From Leptotrichia buccalis C-1013-b (GTDB taxonomy: Bacteria; Fusobacteriota; Fusobacteriia; Fusobacteriales; Leptotrichiaceae), in assembly GCF_000023905.1 (NCBI RefSeq), contig NC_013192.1, positions 1,302,001 through 1,366,000 on the forward strand: a stretch of DNA of 64,000 bases. The letters are read 5' to 3'. Position numbers and translations under genes: made by a program. The notes under the pieces are model-generated. The model made no database searches, had not been told where the DNA came from, and saw only the letters and a list, made by a program, of their open reading frames with translations. Positions 8,655 to 15,241 of this stretch are shown here, piece by piece (within the stretch, counting starts at the first letter, position 1; each line of letters starts with the position of its first letter).

Positions 8655-8679
8655 GAGAGATTTTTTAGTCTCTCTTTTT
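8655..8679 (+). terminator. Rho-independent terminator of the Phd/RelE module
   Basis: GAGAGA at 8655-8660 pairs with TCTCTC at 8669-8674 and is followed by TTTTTA. It begins two bases after the relE stop codon and closes the plus-strand cassette before convergent hisF. Confidence 0.85.
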
Positions 8680-8698
8680 ATTATTTCAACTACAATTA

Positions 8699-9454
8699 TC
8701 AAATCCTCATTTCCACTCCATTATCCCTCAAATACCTTTTCAGCTCCATAATTTCCACTTCCTTAAAATGAAAAATCGAAGCTGCTAGTCCTGCATCAAT
8801 TCCTGGGATTTTAAATAATTCCTTAAAATGTTCCATATTTCCAGCTCCACCTGATGCAATTATCGGAATTGATAATTTTTTAGATAAGATTGACAATAAT
8901 TCTAAATCAAAGCCAGTTTTAACGCCATCTGTATCAATACTGTTCACAACAACTTCTCCAGCACCATTTTCCTGCCCTTGCACAAACCATTCAATCGCGT
9001 CAATTCCAGTATTTTCTCTGCCACCTTTTGCAAAAACTTTAAATTTACCGTCTACTCTTTTTACATCAACGGACAAAACTACACACTGATCTCCATATTT
9101 TTTTGCAGCTTCCTCAATTAATTTCGGATTTCTTATTGCACCTGAATTGACACTCACTTTATCTGCCCCCGCTTTTAGCACTCTGTCAAAATCATCTAGT
9201 GTATTTATCCCACCGCCAACAGTAAGCGGAATAAATATCTGACTTGCCACTTCCTTTAAAATATCAGTAAAAAGCCCTCTTTCCTCAACAGTTGCTGTAA
9301 TATCATAAAAAACAAGCTCATCTGCTCCTGACTTATTATAAAATTTTGCCAGCTCTACAGGACTGTCAACTTCTCTTATCCCAGTAAAATTAATACCTTT
9401 CACAACTTTTCCATTTCTCACATCCAAACAGGGAACAATTCTCTTTGCAAGCAT
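8699..9454 (-). CDS. hisF: Imidazole glycerol phosphate synthase, cyclase subunit
   Basis: HisF is the (beta-alpha)8 barrel that uses ammonia from HisH to convert PRFAR into imidazole glycerol phosphate and AICAR. The 251-residue length is typical. Signature motifs are RIVPCLDVRNGKVVKG at the start with the catalytic Asp, LTVGGGI, ADKVSVNS, VVLSVDVKRVDG, the second catalytic Asp in SIDTDGVKTGFD, and IASGGAGNMEHF. It follows hisA by 70 bp on the same strand. Its partner hisH lies 2.9 kb upstream, separated by hisA, an IS element and an exported-protein gene. Confidence 0.96.
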   Translation of the reverse strand: MLAKRIVPCLDVRNGKVVKGINFTGIREVDSPVELAKFYNKSGADELVFYDITATVEERGLFTDILKEVASQIFIPLTVGGGINTLDDFDRVLKAGADKVSVNSGAIRNPKLIEEAAKKYGDQCVVLSVDVKRVDGKFKVFAKGGRENTGIDAIEWFVQGQENGAGEVVVNSIDTDGVKTGFDLELLSILSKKLSIPIIASGGAGNMEHFKELFKIPGIDAGLAASIFHFKEVEIMELKRYLRDNGVEMRI

Positions 9455-9524
9455 TTTTATACCTACTTTCTTTTAATATACAATATCTAACATTTGCAAT
9501 TTCATTTAAACGATTTTTAAAATA

Positions 9525-10241
9525 TTATTTACTAACTTCCAACACTTCTTTCAAATCAAGATTTCCTGAATAGATTGCTTTTCCAACAATCGCTCCATAA
9601 ACTCCATTTTCATTAAGTTCTTTTATTTCATCTAAAAATGTAATTCCGCCAGAAGCTATAATATCCGATTTTACTATTTTTGATAATTTTTTATAAATTT
9701 CAAGATTTGTTCCATTTAGCATTCCATCTTTTGAAATGTCAGTATAAATTATTGTTTTTACATTTATATCCGATAATTTTTTGCAAAATTCAACTGAATT
9801 TAATTCAACTGTTTGTGTCCACCCTTTTACAGCAACTTTTTCATCTTTTGCATCTACAGAAACTGCAATTTTATCGCCATATTTTTTTACCATTTCTTTT
9901 AAAAATTCTTCATTTTCAACTGCAATCGTTCCCAAAATAACACGGTTTACTCCCAACTCAATATATTTTTTTATTCTTTCTTCGTCACGAATTCCACCGC
10001 CAACTTGAACAAAGAAATCACTTTTTTCAACCAGTTCTTTTATAACTTCATAATTTTTTGTATTTCCATCTTTTGCTCCATCCAAATCCACAATATGAAG
10101 ATTTTTTGAATTATTTTTATTAAAGAAATCCAAAACTTCAACAGGATTTTTAAAAAACACTTCCACTTGATTATAATCTCCCTGTTTCAGTCGCACTGCC
10201 TGACCGTTATGTAAGTCTATCGCTGGAAAAATCTCTATCAT
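9525..10241 (-). CDS. hisA: ProFAR isomerase (HisA)
   Basis: HisA is the (beta-alpha)8 barrel isomerase that converts ProFAR to PRFAR. The 238-residue protein has the expected motifs: IFPAIDLHNGQAVRLKQGDY at the start, IVDLDGAKDG, VQVGGGIRDEE, RVILGTIA, a YTDISKDGMLNG segment with the second catalytic Asp, and IIASGGI. An AAGGAG site precedes the ATG at 10241. The IS5-like element sits about 180 bp upstream, so any promoter for hisA and hisF must lie in that gap or in the IS end. Confidence 0.96.
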   Translation of the reverse strand: MIEIFPAIDLHNGQAVRLKQGDYNQVEVFFKNPVEVLDFFNKNNSKNLHIVDLDGAKDGNTKNYEVIKELVEKSDFFVQVGGGIRDEERIKKYIELGVNRVILGTIAVENEEFLKEMVKKYGDKIAVSVDAKDEKVAVKGWTQTVELNSVEFCKKLSDINVKTIIYTDISKDGMLNGTNLEIYKKLSKIVKSDIIASGGITFLDEIKELNENGVYGAIVGKAIYSGNLDLKEVLEVSK

Positions 10242-10424
10242 AATTTAATCTCCTTCAAATATTATATACTTTTTTATTTTATAACTCTATTTTTTTATGT
10301 ACTCCAAAATTTTTCAAAAAAGTTAGGTCATTACAAAATACAAAGGAAAAATCCACATGTTTGGAATATCTGCTCCAATAACCATACTCGAATTCTAACT
10401 TTGATAAAAAATCTCAAAATATTA

Positions 10425-10468
10425 GGGCGTGTCTGAAAACTCAAAATCAATGATATTTTTAATGATTA
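10425..10468. repeat. Terminal inverted repeat of the IS (hisA side)
   Basis: The 44 bp here are the exact reverse complement of 11326-11369; the match extends 3 bp further outward on each side only because both flanks read TTA when oriented outward to inward. The unusual length of the repeat suggests recent activity or a conserved transposase-binding region. Confidence 0.9.
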
Positions 10469-10475
10469 CTTAAAT

Positions 10476-10901
10476 TTATTTTATTAAAATTATTATGCAT
10501 CCTATATAAATAAAATTTATGAATGTGCTTGCCAGCTTATCATAGCGTGTCCCTATTCTGCGGAACTGTTTAAACTTATTGAAAAAACATTCCACAAGAT
10601 GTCTTTCCTTGTAGATATGGTAATCGCATTCCCATTTGTTTACTGCATTTGACTTCGGAGGTATTACACATTCTCCCCCGTGTTTTCTTATGTACTCCCG
10701 AACTTCCTTTGTTCCGTATGCCTTGTCTGCCAGTATGTTGCTGTCTTTTATGCTTAGCTGCGACAATATTTTAATTGCTTGCGTACTATCGTGAATCTGT
10801 CCTGCACTAAGTTTTATATACAGCGGATTTCCAAGTCCATCAACAACTGCATGGATCTTAGTTGTCCTTCCACCTGAGCTTCTCCTGATGTGCTGATTCA
10901 C
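10476..10901 (-). CDS. IS5-family transposase, ORF B (catalytic part)
   Basis: This frame encodes about 141 residues with the DDE transposase core: GGRTTKIHAVVDGLG (first Asp region), ILADKAYGTKEVREY (second Asp) and the terminal block ERHLVECFFNKFKQFRRIGTRYDK carrying the catalytic Glu. It opens at a GTG at 10901, 4 bp inside ORF A, but no independent ribosome site is evident. In related elements the two parts are joined by -1 frameshifting; here an A6G3 run at 10916-10924 is the probable slip site, and upstream codons in this frame (KDSEVNQH) join smoothly with ORF A. Confidence 0.88.
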   Translation of the reverse strand: MNQHIRRSSGGRTTKIHAVVDGLGNPLYIKLSAGQIHDSTQAIKILSQLSIKDSNILADKAYGTKEVREYIRKHGGECVIPPKSNAVNKWECDYHIYKERHLVECFFNKFKQFRRIGTRYDKLASTFINFIYIGCIIILIK

Positions 10902-11242
10902 TTCTGAATCTTTTGCCCTTTTTTAGCTCCTGCACTGCTCTGGTGGGCTTTAACTACTGTAGAGTCAATGCTCAAGTTCTCATAGTCGGCATCTTCCCTT
11001 AAATGCTCAAATATTTTAAGCAGAGTCCCCTCGTCACGCCATTTGCAGAAACGAGAATAGACCGTCTTCCATGAACCGAAACGTTCAGGAAGGTCTCTCC
11101 AAGGTGCACCGCTGCAGGCAATCCATAGCACGGCATTAAACATCAGGCGTAAATCCTTGCCTGGACGTCCTGTTTTAGCTTTGGGAAACATATGCTTTAT
11201 TTTATTCCATTGTTCATCTGATATTTCATATCTTCTTTGCAT
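10898..11242 (-). CDS. IS5-family transposase, ORF A (N-terminal part)
   Basis: About 114 residues with the DUF4096-like N-terminal domain of IS5/IS427 transposases: RRYEISDEQWNKI, GRPGKDLRLMFNAVLWI, GAPWRDLPERFGSWKTVYSR, and the start of the catalytic domain at LSIDSTVVKAH, which holds the first Asp. An AGGAGG site precedes the ATG at 11242. The frame ends just after the A6G3 run at 10916-10924, so a full transposase requires a -1 shift into ORF B. Confidence 0.88.
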   Translation of the reverse strand: MQRRYEISDEQWNKIKHMFPKAKTGRPGKDLRLMFNAVLWIACSGAPWRDLPERFGSWKTVYSRFCKWRDEGTLLKIFEHLREDADYENLSIDSTVVKAHQSSAGAKKGQKIQK

Positions 11243-11325
11243 GATAGAAGCCTCCTGTGCTTTTCTTTTATTGTATCAGACTGAGAGCAATGTTTCAACT
11301 CATTGATTTTGAGTATATTATTTGA

Positions 11326-11369
11326 TAATCATTAAAAATATCATTGATTTTGAGTTTTCAGACACGCCC
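11326..11369. repeat. Terminal inverted repeat of the IS (upstream side)
   Basis: This is the 44-bp partner of 10425-10468. Its last base (G on the minus strand) together with the flanking TA forms the TAG stop codon of the upstream gene. Confidence 0.9.
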
Positions 11370-12223
11370 TAATCAAACATTCTTATTTTATCCAGATTTT
11401 TTTGAAATATTTTCTTATTATTATAAAAATCAGTTTTATTCGCCTTTGCCAGCTCCGATTTTATATACCAGTTTTGATACCTGTTGTAGTACAATATTTC
11501 TTCACTTGGCTTATTTTTTCCTTCAAAATTTTCATAATAAAAATCAATTGCATCCTGCGTACGATTCTCATTTAAATAAAAACTTATCGCAAACCATCCC
11601 ATCGTCAATTTGTATGCCCACGCCTGCTCATCAGAAATACGTGATTCTTCCGTTTTTGTTTTATCATCGCACATCTTCATAATAGAATTTAAACTTGCAA
11701 GTGCCGCTTTTTCATCGTTTTTCATAACATTCCAGATTGCATCTCTTCCTATCGTATATGTTACAGCAATTCTAGTGATTAGATAATCAGGGTATTCCCT
11801 TTTAAGTTTTTCATAATTTTTATCAAACGCTGCTGTATCTCCTTTGTTAGAATAATACATATTTGAAAAAAATAATTTTGACACTTCATAAGGATTGTAT
11901 TTTTCATACCGTTTCAAATTATTTAATTTTTCAGCCTCACTTTTTCCAAGTGCATTATAAATATTTATCAAATTTTCTGATAATACAAAATTCTTCTCAT
12001 TCTTTTTCAGCAATTCTTCAATTTTTAATGCCAATTTTTTTACTTTTTCCCTATCAGGTTCACTTACTACATTAGGTATTTCTTTATCCAGTTCTATTGT
12101 TTTTACTATTATTTCCTGAGAAACTCCTAATTTTGACAAATCCTGCCTTATCATTTCGCTTCGACTTTTAGCATTCATATTAACTGCTGCAAAAATACTC
12201 ATCAATAATATTATCTTCTTCAT
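11369..12223 (-). CDS. Exported hypothetical protein, helical repeat type
   Basis: A 284-residue protein that I do not recognise. The ATG at 12223 has an AGAAAGAGG site and starts a classic signal peptide (MKKIILLMSIFAAVNMNAKS), so I prefer it to an upstream start at 12265 without one. The mature part is almost entirely helical and aromatic-rich, with TPR-like helix pairs (for example YNPYEVSKLFFSNMYYSNKG and AWAYKLTMGWFAISFYLNE), suggesting a periplasmic binding scaffold. The stop codon is TA from the target site plus G from the IS end; without the IS the flanking bases read TAA, so the protein is unchanged by the insertion. It lies between hisH and hisA. Confidence 0.7.
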   Translation of the reverse strand: MKKIILLMSIFAAVNMNAKSRSEMIRQDLSKLGVSQEIIVKTIELDKEIPNVVSEPDREKVKKLALKIEELLKKNEKNFVLSENLINIYNALGKSEAEKLNNLKRYEKYNPYEVSKLFFSNMYYSNKGDTAAFDKNYEKLKREYPDYLITRIAVTYTIGRDAIWNVMKNDEKAALASLNSIMKMCDDKTKTEESRISDEQAWAYKLTMGWFAISFYLNENRTQDAIDFYYENFEGKNKPSEEILYYNRYQNWYIKSELAKANKTDFYNNKKIFQKNLDKIRMFD

Positions 12224-12308
12224 AAATACCTCTTTCTCAATTAAAAAATAAATTATCAAAACCAACCTAAAAATGAATAAATTAAGTAAAATAATTACAA
12301 TTTTACTT

Positions 12309-12938
12309 TTATTTTACTAATTCACCCCAGTTTTTCAATAGCTTTAATCCAGTATCTCCACTTTTTTCAGGATGAAACTGCATTCCATAGACATTTTCAT
12401 TTTTTACAATTCCAGGTATTTTTGTTCCGTACTCTGAATATGTAACAATGTTTTTCATATCAGTTTTTGCAAAATATGAATGAACATAATAAACATATTC
12501 ATTATTATCTACATCTTTTAAAATTTTATCATCCTTAAATCTCTCATTTATAATTAAACTATTCCATCCCATATGAGGTATTTTCAAATCAAAGTTTTCA
12601 GGAATATATTTTTTTATCTCCTCAACAGTTCCATTTATAAGCCCAAGTCCTTCATATTCACCATATTCATAACTTTTCTCAAAAAGCATCTGCATACCAA
12701 GACAAATTCCCAAAAAAGGCTTCCCTTTTTTCGCTTCACTTATCAAAGTCTCTTTTAGCCCATATTTTTCCAAATTCCCAATAGCATCTCTAAAAGCCCC
12801 GACTCCTGGCAATATTATCCCCTTAGCATTTTTTATCTCTTCAATATCATTAGTCAGTTTCGTATTCAGTCCGACATAGTTTAAAGAAGAAAGTAAGGAA
12901 AAAAGATTTCCTACTCCATAATCAATCACTGCTATCAT
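12309..12938 (-). CDS. hisH: Imidazole glycerol phosphate synthase, glutamine amidotransferase subunit
   Basis: HisH hydrolyses glutamine and passes ammonia to HisF. The 209-residue class I glutamine amidotransferase shows the triad clearly: the nucleophile Cys in FLGICLGMQMLF (about residue 79), and His and Glu in YGMQFHPEKSG near the C-terminus. The start IAVIDYGVGNLFSL and the oxyanion segment GIILPGVGAF are also diagnostic. AAAGGA precedes the ATG at 12938. A terminator lies about 140 bp upstream, so hisH probably has its own promoter instead of being read through from hisB. Confidence 0.95.
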   Translation of the reverse strand: MIAVIDYGVGNLFSLLSSLNYVGLNTKLTNDIEEIKNAKGIILPGVGAFRDAIGNLEKYGLKETLISEAKKGKPFLGICLGMQMLFEKSYEYGEYEGLGLINGTVEEIKKYIPENFDLKIPHMGWNSLIINERFKDDKILKDVDNNEYVYYVHSYFAKTDMKNIVTYSEYGTKIPGIVKNENVYGMQFHPEKSGDTGLKLLKNWGELVK

Positions 12939-13074
12939 AAGTAAAAAAATCCTTTCTATTTTATTGTTTGTTCATTTGTTATTTTTAATAATTTATTTAA
13001 ATACATTATACAATGTTATTTGAGAAAAAACAATAAATTTTCATCTTATGAACATATTGCAATTTATGAAACAA

Positions 13075-13098
13075 AAAAAATGCCTTATTATAGACATT
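13075..13098 (-). terminator. Rho-independent terminator upstream of hisH
   Basis: On the minus strand AATGTCT (13092-13098) pairs with AGGCATT (13079-13085), with one G-T pair, and is followed by a run of eight T. It would end transcripts coming from the Cas10 relic and the accessory island, separating hisB from hisH transcriptionally. Confidence 0.75.
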
Positions 13099-13115
13099 TT
13101 AATTTTAAAATATTA

Positions 13116-13144
13116 GTTTCCGTCTCCCCTCGGAGTATATAAAC
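13116..13144. repeat. Single CRISPR-repeat-like sequence
   Basis: A 29-bp segment begins GTTTCCGTCTCC, holds a short palindrome CTCC-CCTC-GGAG and ends ATATAAAC. A 5' GTTT, central GC-rich palindrome and 3' AAAC are the usual form of type I-B and type III CRISPR repeats, and its G+C content stands out from the surroundings. There is only one copy in the window, so this is not an array; it is at most a remnant. It lies about 60 bp downstream of the Cas10 relic. Confidence 0.4.
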
Positions 13145-13204
13145 CTACCTGCAATTAACCCCTTATTTTATGCTATGTTATTTGACTATTTGCGTAAGAC
13201 TTGC

Positions 13205-13544
13205 TTAAATTTTCAGTTTTCTTTTCCAAAAAGGTAAAAAATATGTTCTAAGTCCTATTTTACAGTATCGTGGCAATTTTATATGTTTATATGAAATAAT
13301 AATCTTCTCTCCTTCTTCTTTTATTCTTTCTACCCCTGATGCTATATTATCAGCTTCATAAACAATATATACTAAAGAATTATCATCTAATTTATTTAAT
13401 TTATTATTTTCTTCCATTTCTTCATTATAATGATACTTTATCATATCATAAATTTCTTTATATTTTTCTACATCTAGCAATTCTTATTTTTCCAATATCA
13501 TACAGCAAAGCTCCTATTTGAAGATTAATTAATTTCTCATCCAT
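13205..13544 (-). pseudogene. Relic of cas10/csm1 (type III-A CRISPR)
   Basis: Two overlapping frames on the minus strand match successive parts of the Cas10/Csm1 N-terminal HD region. From ATG 13544 the first reads MDEKLINLQIGALLYDIGKI, where functional proteins have LLHDIGK. The second, from 13480, reads IYDMIKYHYNEEM (normally YHH) followed by DDNSLVYIVYEADNIASGVER, a conserved Csm1 element. The frames are joined by a frameshift with loss of intervening sequence; both catalytic-type His positions are Tyr; the Palm/GGDD and C-terminal domains are missing. The last 30 or so residues are unrecognised. The family call rests on motif recall and should be confirmed. Confidence 0.6.
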
Positions 13545-13642
13545 ACTTTATTTTCTCCAACTTTCAAATTTATTTTTTTATTTATATCTATAAAATACAT
13601 TCTTTTTTCTGCTTCATAAAATCAATTATTTTTCACCATTTT

Positions 13643-15155
13643 TCACTCCACTTTAACTTTTTTCCCATAAAATGCCATTCCCATATACACAATTTCTTTT
13701 ACTCCTCTTTCTTTTAAAAGCACAGGATATTTCTTAATTTCAATTTGATTCAATGCTTCTTTTGATCTCTCTTCAAGTTCTTCTTCTGTTTTAGCCAGTT
13801 TAAACTCAAAAATATATCCTAAATTTCTTTTATTTATCGGCTCCAAAGCCAAATCGTTTCTTCCATACCCTGTTTCATTATTTGATAAAACTGTATATTC
13901 GCTGTCAAGATACAACATCATTCCTAAAATTAACGTATGATATGGTTTTTCTGTTTTAGAAGTATCATAATAGCTCATTGACACTAAAAATATTTCATTC
14001 AAAATTTCTTCAAATTTTTCAATTTCAAAATTTTTAAATGCTCTTATCATTTCTTTAAATCTGCTTGAACCTCCCAAATTATGGACAAACATATCTTTAA
14101 AAAACGTTTTTACTTCATAATTTGGCAATTTTAGGGCATATTCATTCATAGCCACTTTTTCCTCAACTGTCAAATATCCTCCAAACAAAAGTAATTGCCA
14201 TACTTCTTGCGGATCTTTCAACTTATCCATATTTGAGGAAGCTATAACAGTCTGTTCTGTCGTTCCGTTATTAAATAAATCTTTCAGCTCGTTAAACAGC
14301 TCTTTGTCTGAATTTTCTATTGCAGAATGTATAAGACTGTTATCCGACGTGTTTATCCAATATACATTAATCTCTTTTCGCTTCAAATAATTAAGAATGT
14401 TCCACGGATTGTATACTTGAACATTACCAAATTTATAGTCGTTATACTATTTTCTAACTTCTTCAATATTTTGACTTAATTCATAATATTCCAACGCCCT
14501 GTTTCACTTCATTATCCACTAATCCAAAATAGTCAGAAAAATCACTGTCTAAAACAGTGTAAACAGATAAATTATTAAGTCCAGAAAAAATCCCTTCTTT
14601 TACTACTCTAAGTATTCCAGTTACAACAGCGAACTGCAAATATTCATTATCCTTTAACGCATTTGAGTAAAAACTTTTAAAAAATCTTCATGCCTTTTCA
14701 TAATATCCCTCATTCCACGCACTTGTCATGGGAGTATCGTATTCATTTATTAGAATAATTACTTTTTTATCATACAAATCTGAAACAAGATTTTTAATAT
14801 TTGAAAAGCTATCTTCCCAACTTTCTGCTTCAGCATTTTTCATACTTATAAAAATCACTGGATTTTGTCCCTGATGTTCTATATACTCACTTTTAGAAAT
14901 ACACAGGTTCTCAAATAACTTTTTATTTTCTTCAGCATTTTCCAAATCAAAAAAGTATTTCAGCATTGACAAATTTAGGGTTTTTCCAAATCTTCTGGGC
15001 CTTGTAAATAATTTAAATTCTGATAAATCCTCTATTATTTCTTCTATAAATTTCATTTTGTCAATATAATAAGCATTTCATGTTATTATTTCCTTAAAAT
15101 CGGATTTTCCTATTGCTAGTCCTTTTTTCTTTTTTTTCATATTTTTTTCTTTCAT
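13643..15155 (-). pseudogene. Broken AAA-ATPase/PD-(D/E)XK nuclease gene (DUF1703 type)
   Basis: The intact family couples an N-terminal AAA-ATPase-like domain with a C-terminal PD-(D/E)XK nuclease-like domain. From ATG 15155 the pieces read: LAIGKSDFKEIIT, TGA at 15078-15080, then YYIDKMKFIEEI and the Walker-A-like RPRRFGKTLNLSM, IILINEYDTP, TGA at 14688-14690, FFKSFYSNALKDNEYLQFAV, an extra G at about 14496-14500 (GGG for GG) causing a frameshift, TAG at 14447-14449 in place of the Trp before YNDYKFG, then NPWNILNYL and the nuclease-like end (NDLALEPINKRNLGYIFEFKL). At least four lesions show the gene is dead. A fairly intact C-terminal 247 codons remain open. Confidence 0.85.
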
Positions 15156-15241
15156 AATTAATCCCTTTCTTTCCTTTTTTATTAATTGAACCATATCAAA
15201 AAATTAAACTGTTGCAATTCAGAAAATTATTATAAAATATA

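Larger units (their letters stand above)
10425..11369 (-). mobile_element. IS5-family insertion sequence (IS427-like), 945 bp
   Basis: A complete insertion sequence bounded by perfect 44-bp inverted repeats beginning GGGCGTGTCTGAAAAC and flanked on both sides by TA (10423-10424 and 11370-11371), consistent with the TA or TNA target preference of IS5/IS427 elements. Inside are two overlapping reading frames on the minus strand that together make a DDE transposase. The element sits exactly in the stop codon of the upstream exported-protein gene. Perfect terminal repeats and intact frames suggest a recent insertion. Confidence 0.92.

Noticed and set aside
10476-11242. Transposase regarded as a frameshift pseudogene
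   Set aside because: Two-frame transposases joined by -1 frameshifting are normal for this IS group, an A6G3 slip run is present and the terminal repeats are perfect.
13085-13204. A CRISPR array
   Set aside because: Only one repeat-like unit is present; no second copy or regular spacing is found anywhere in the window.
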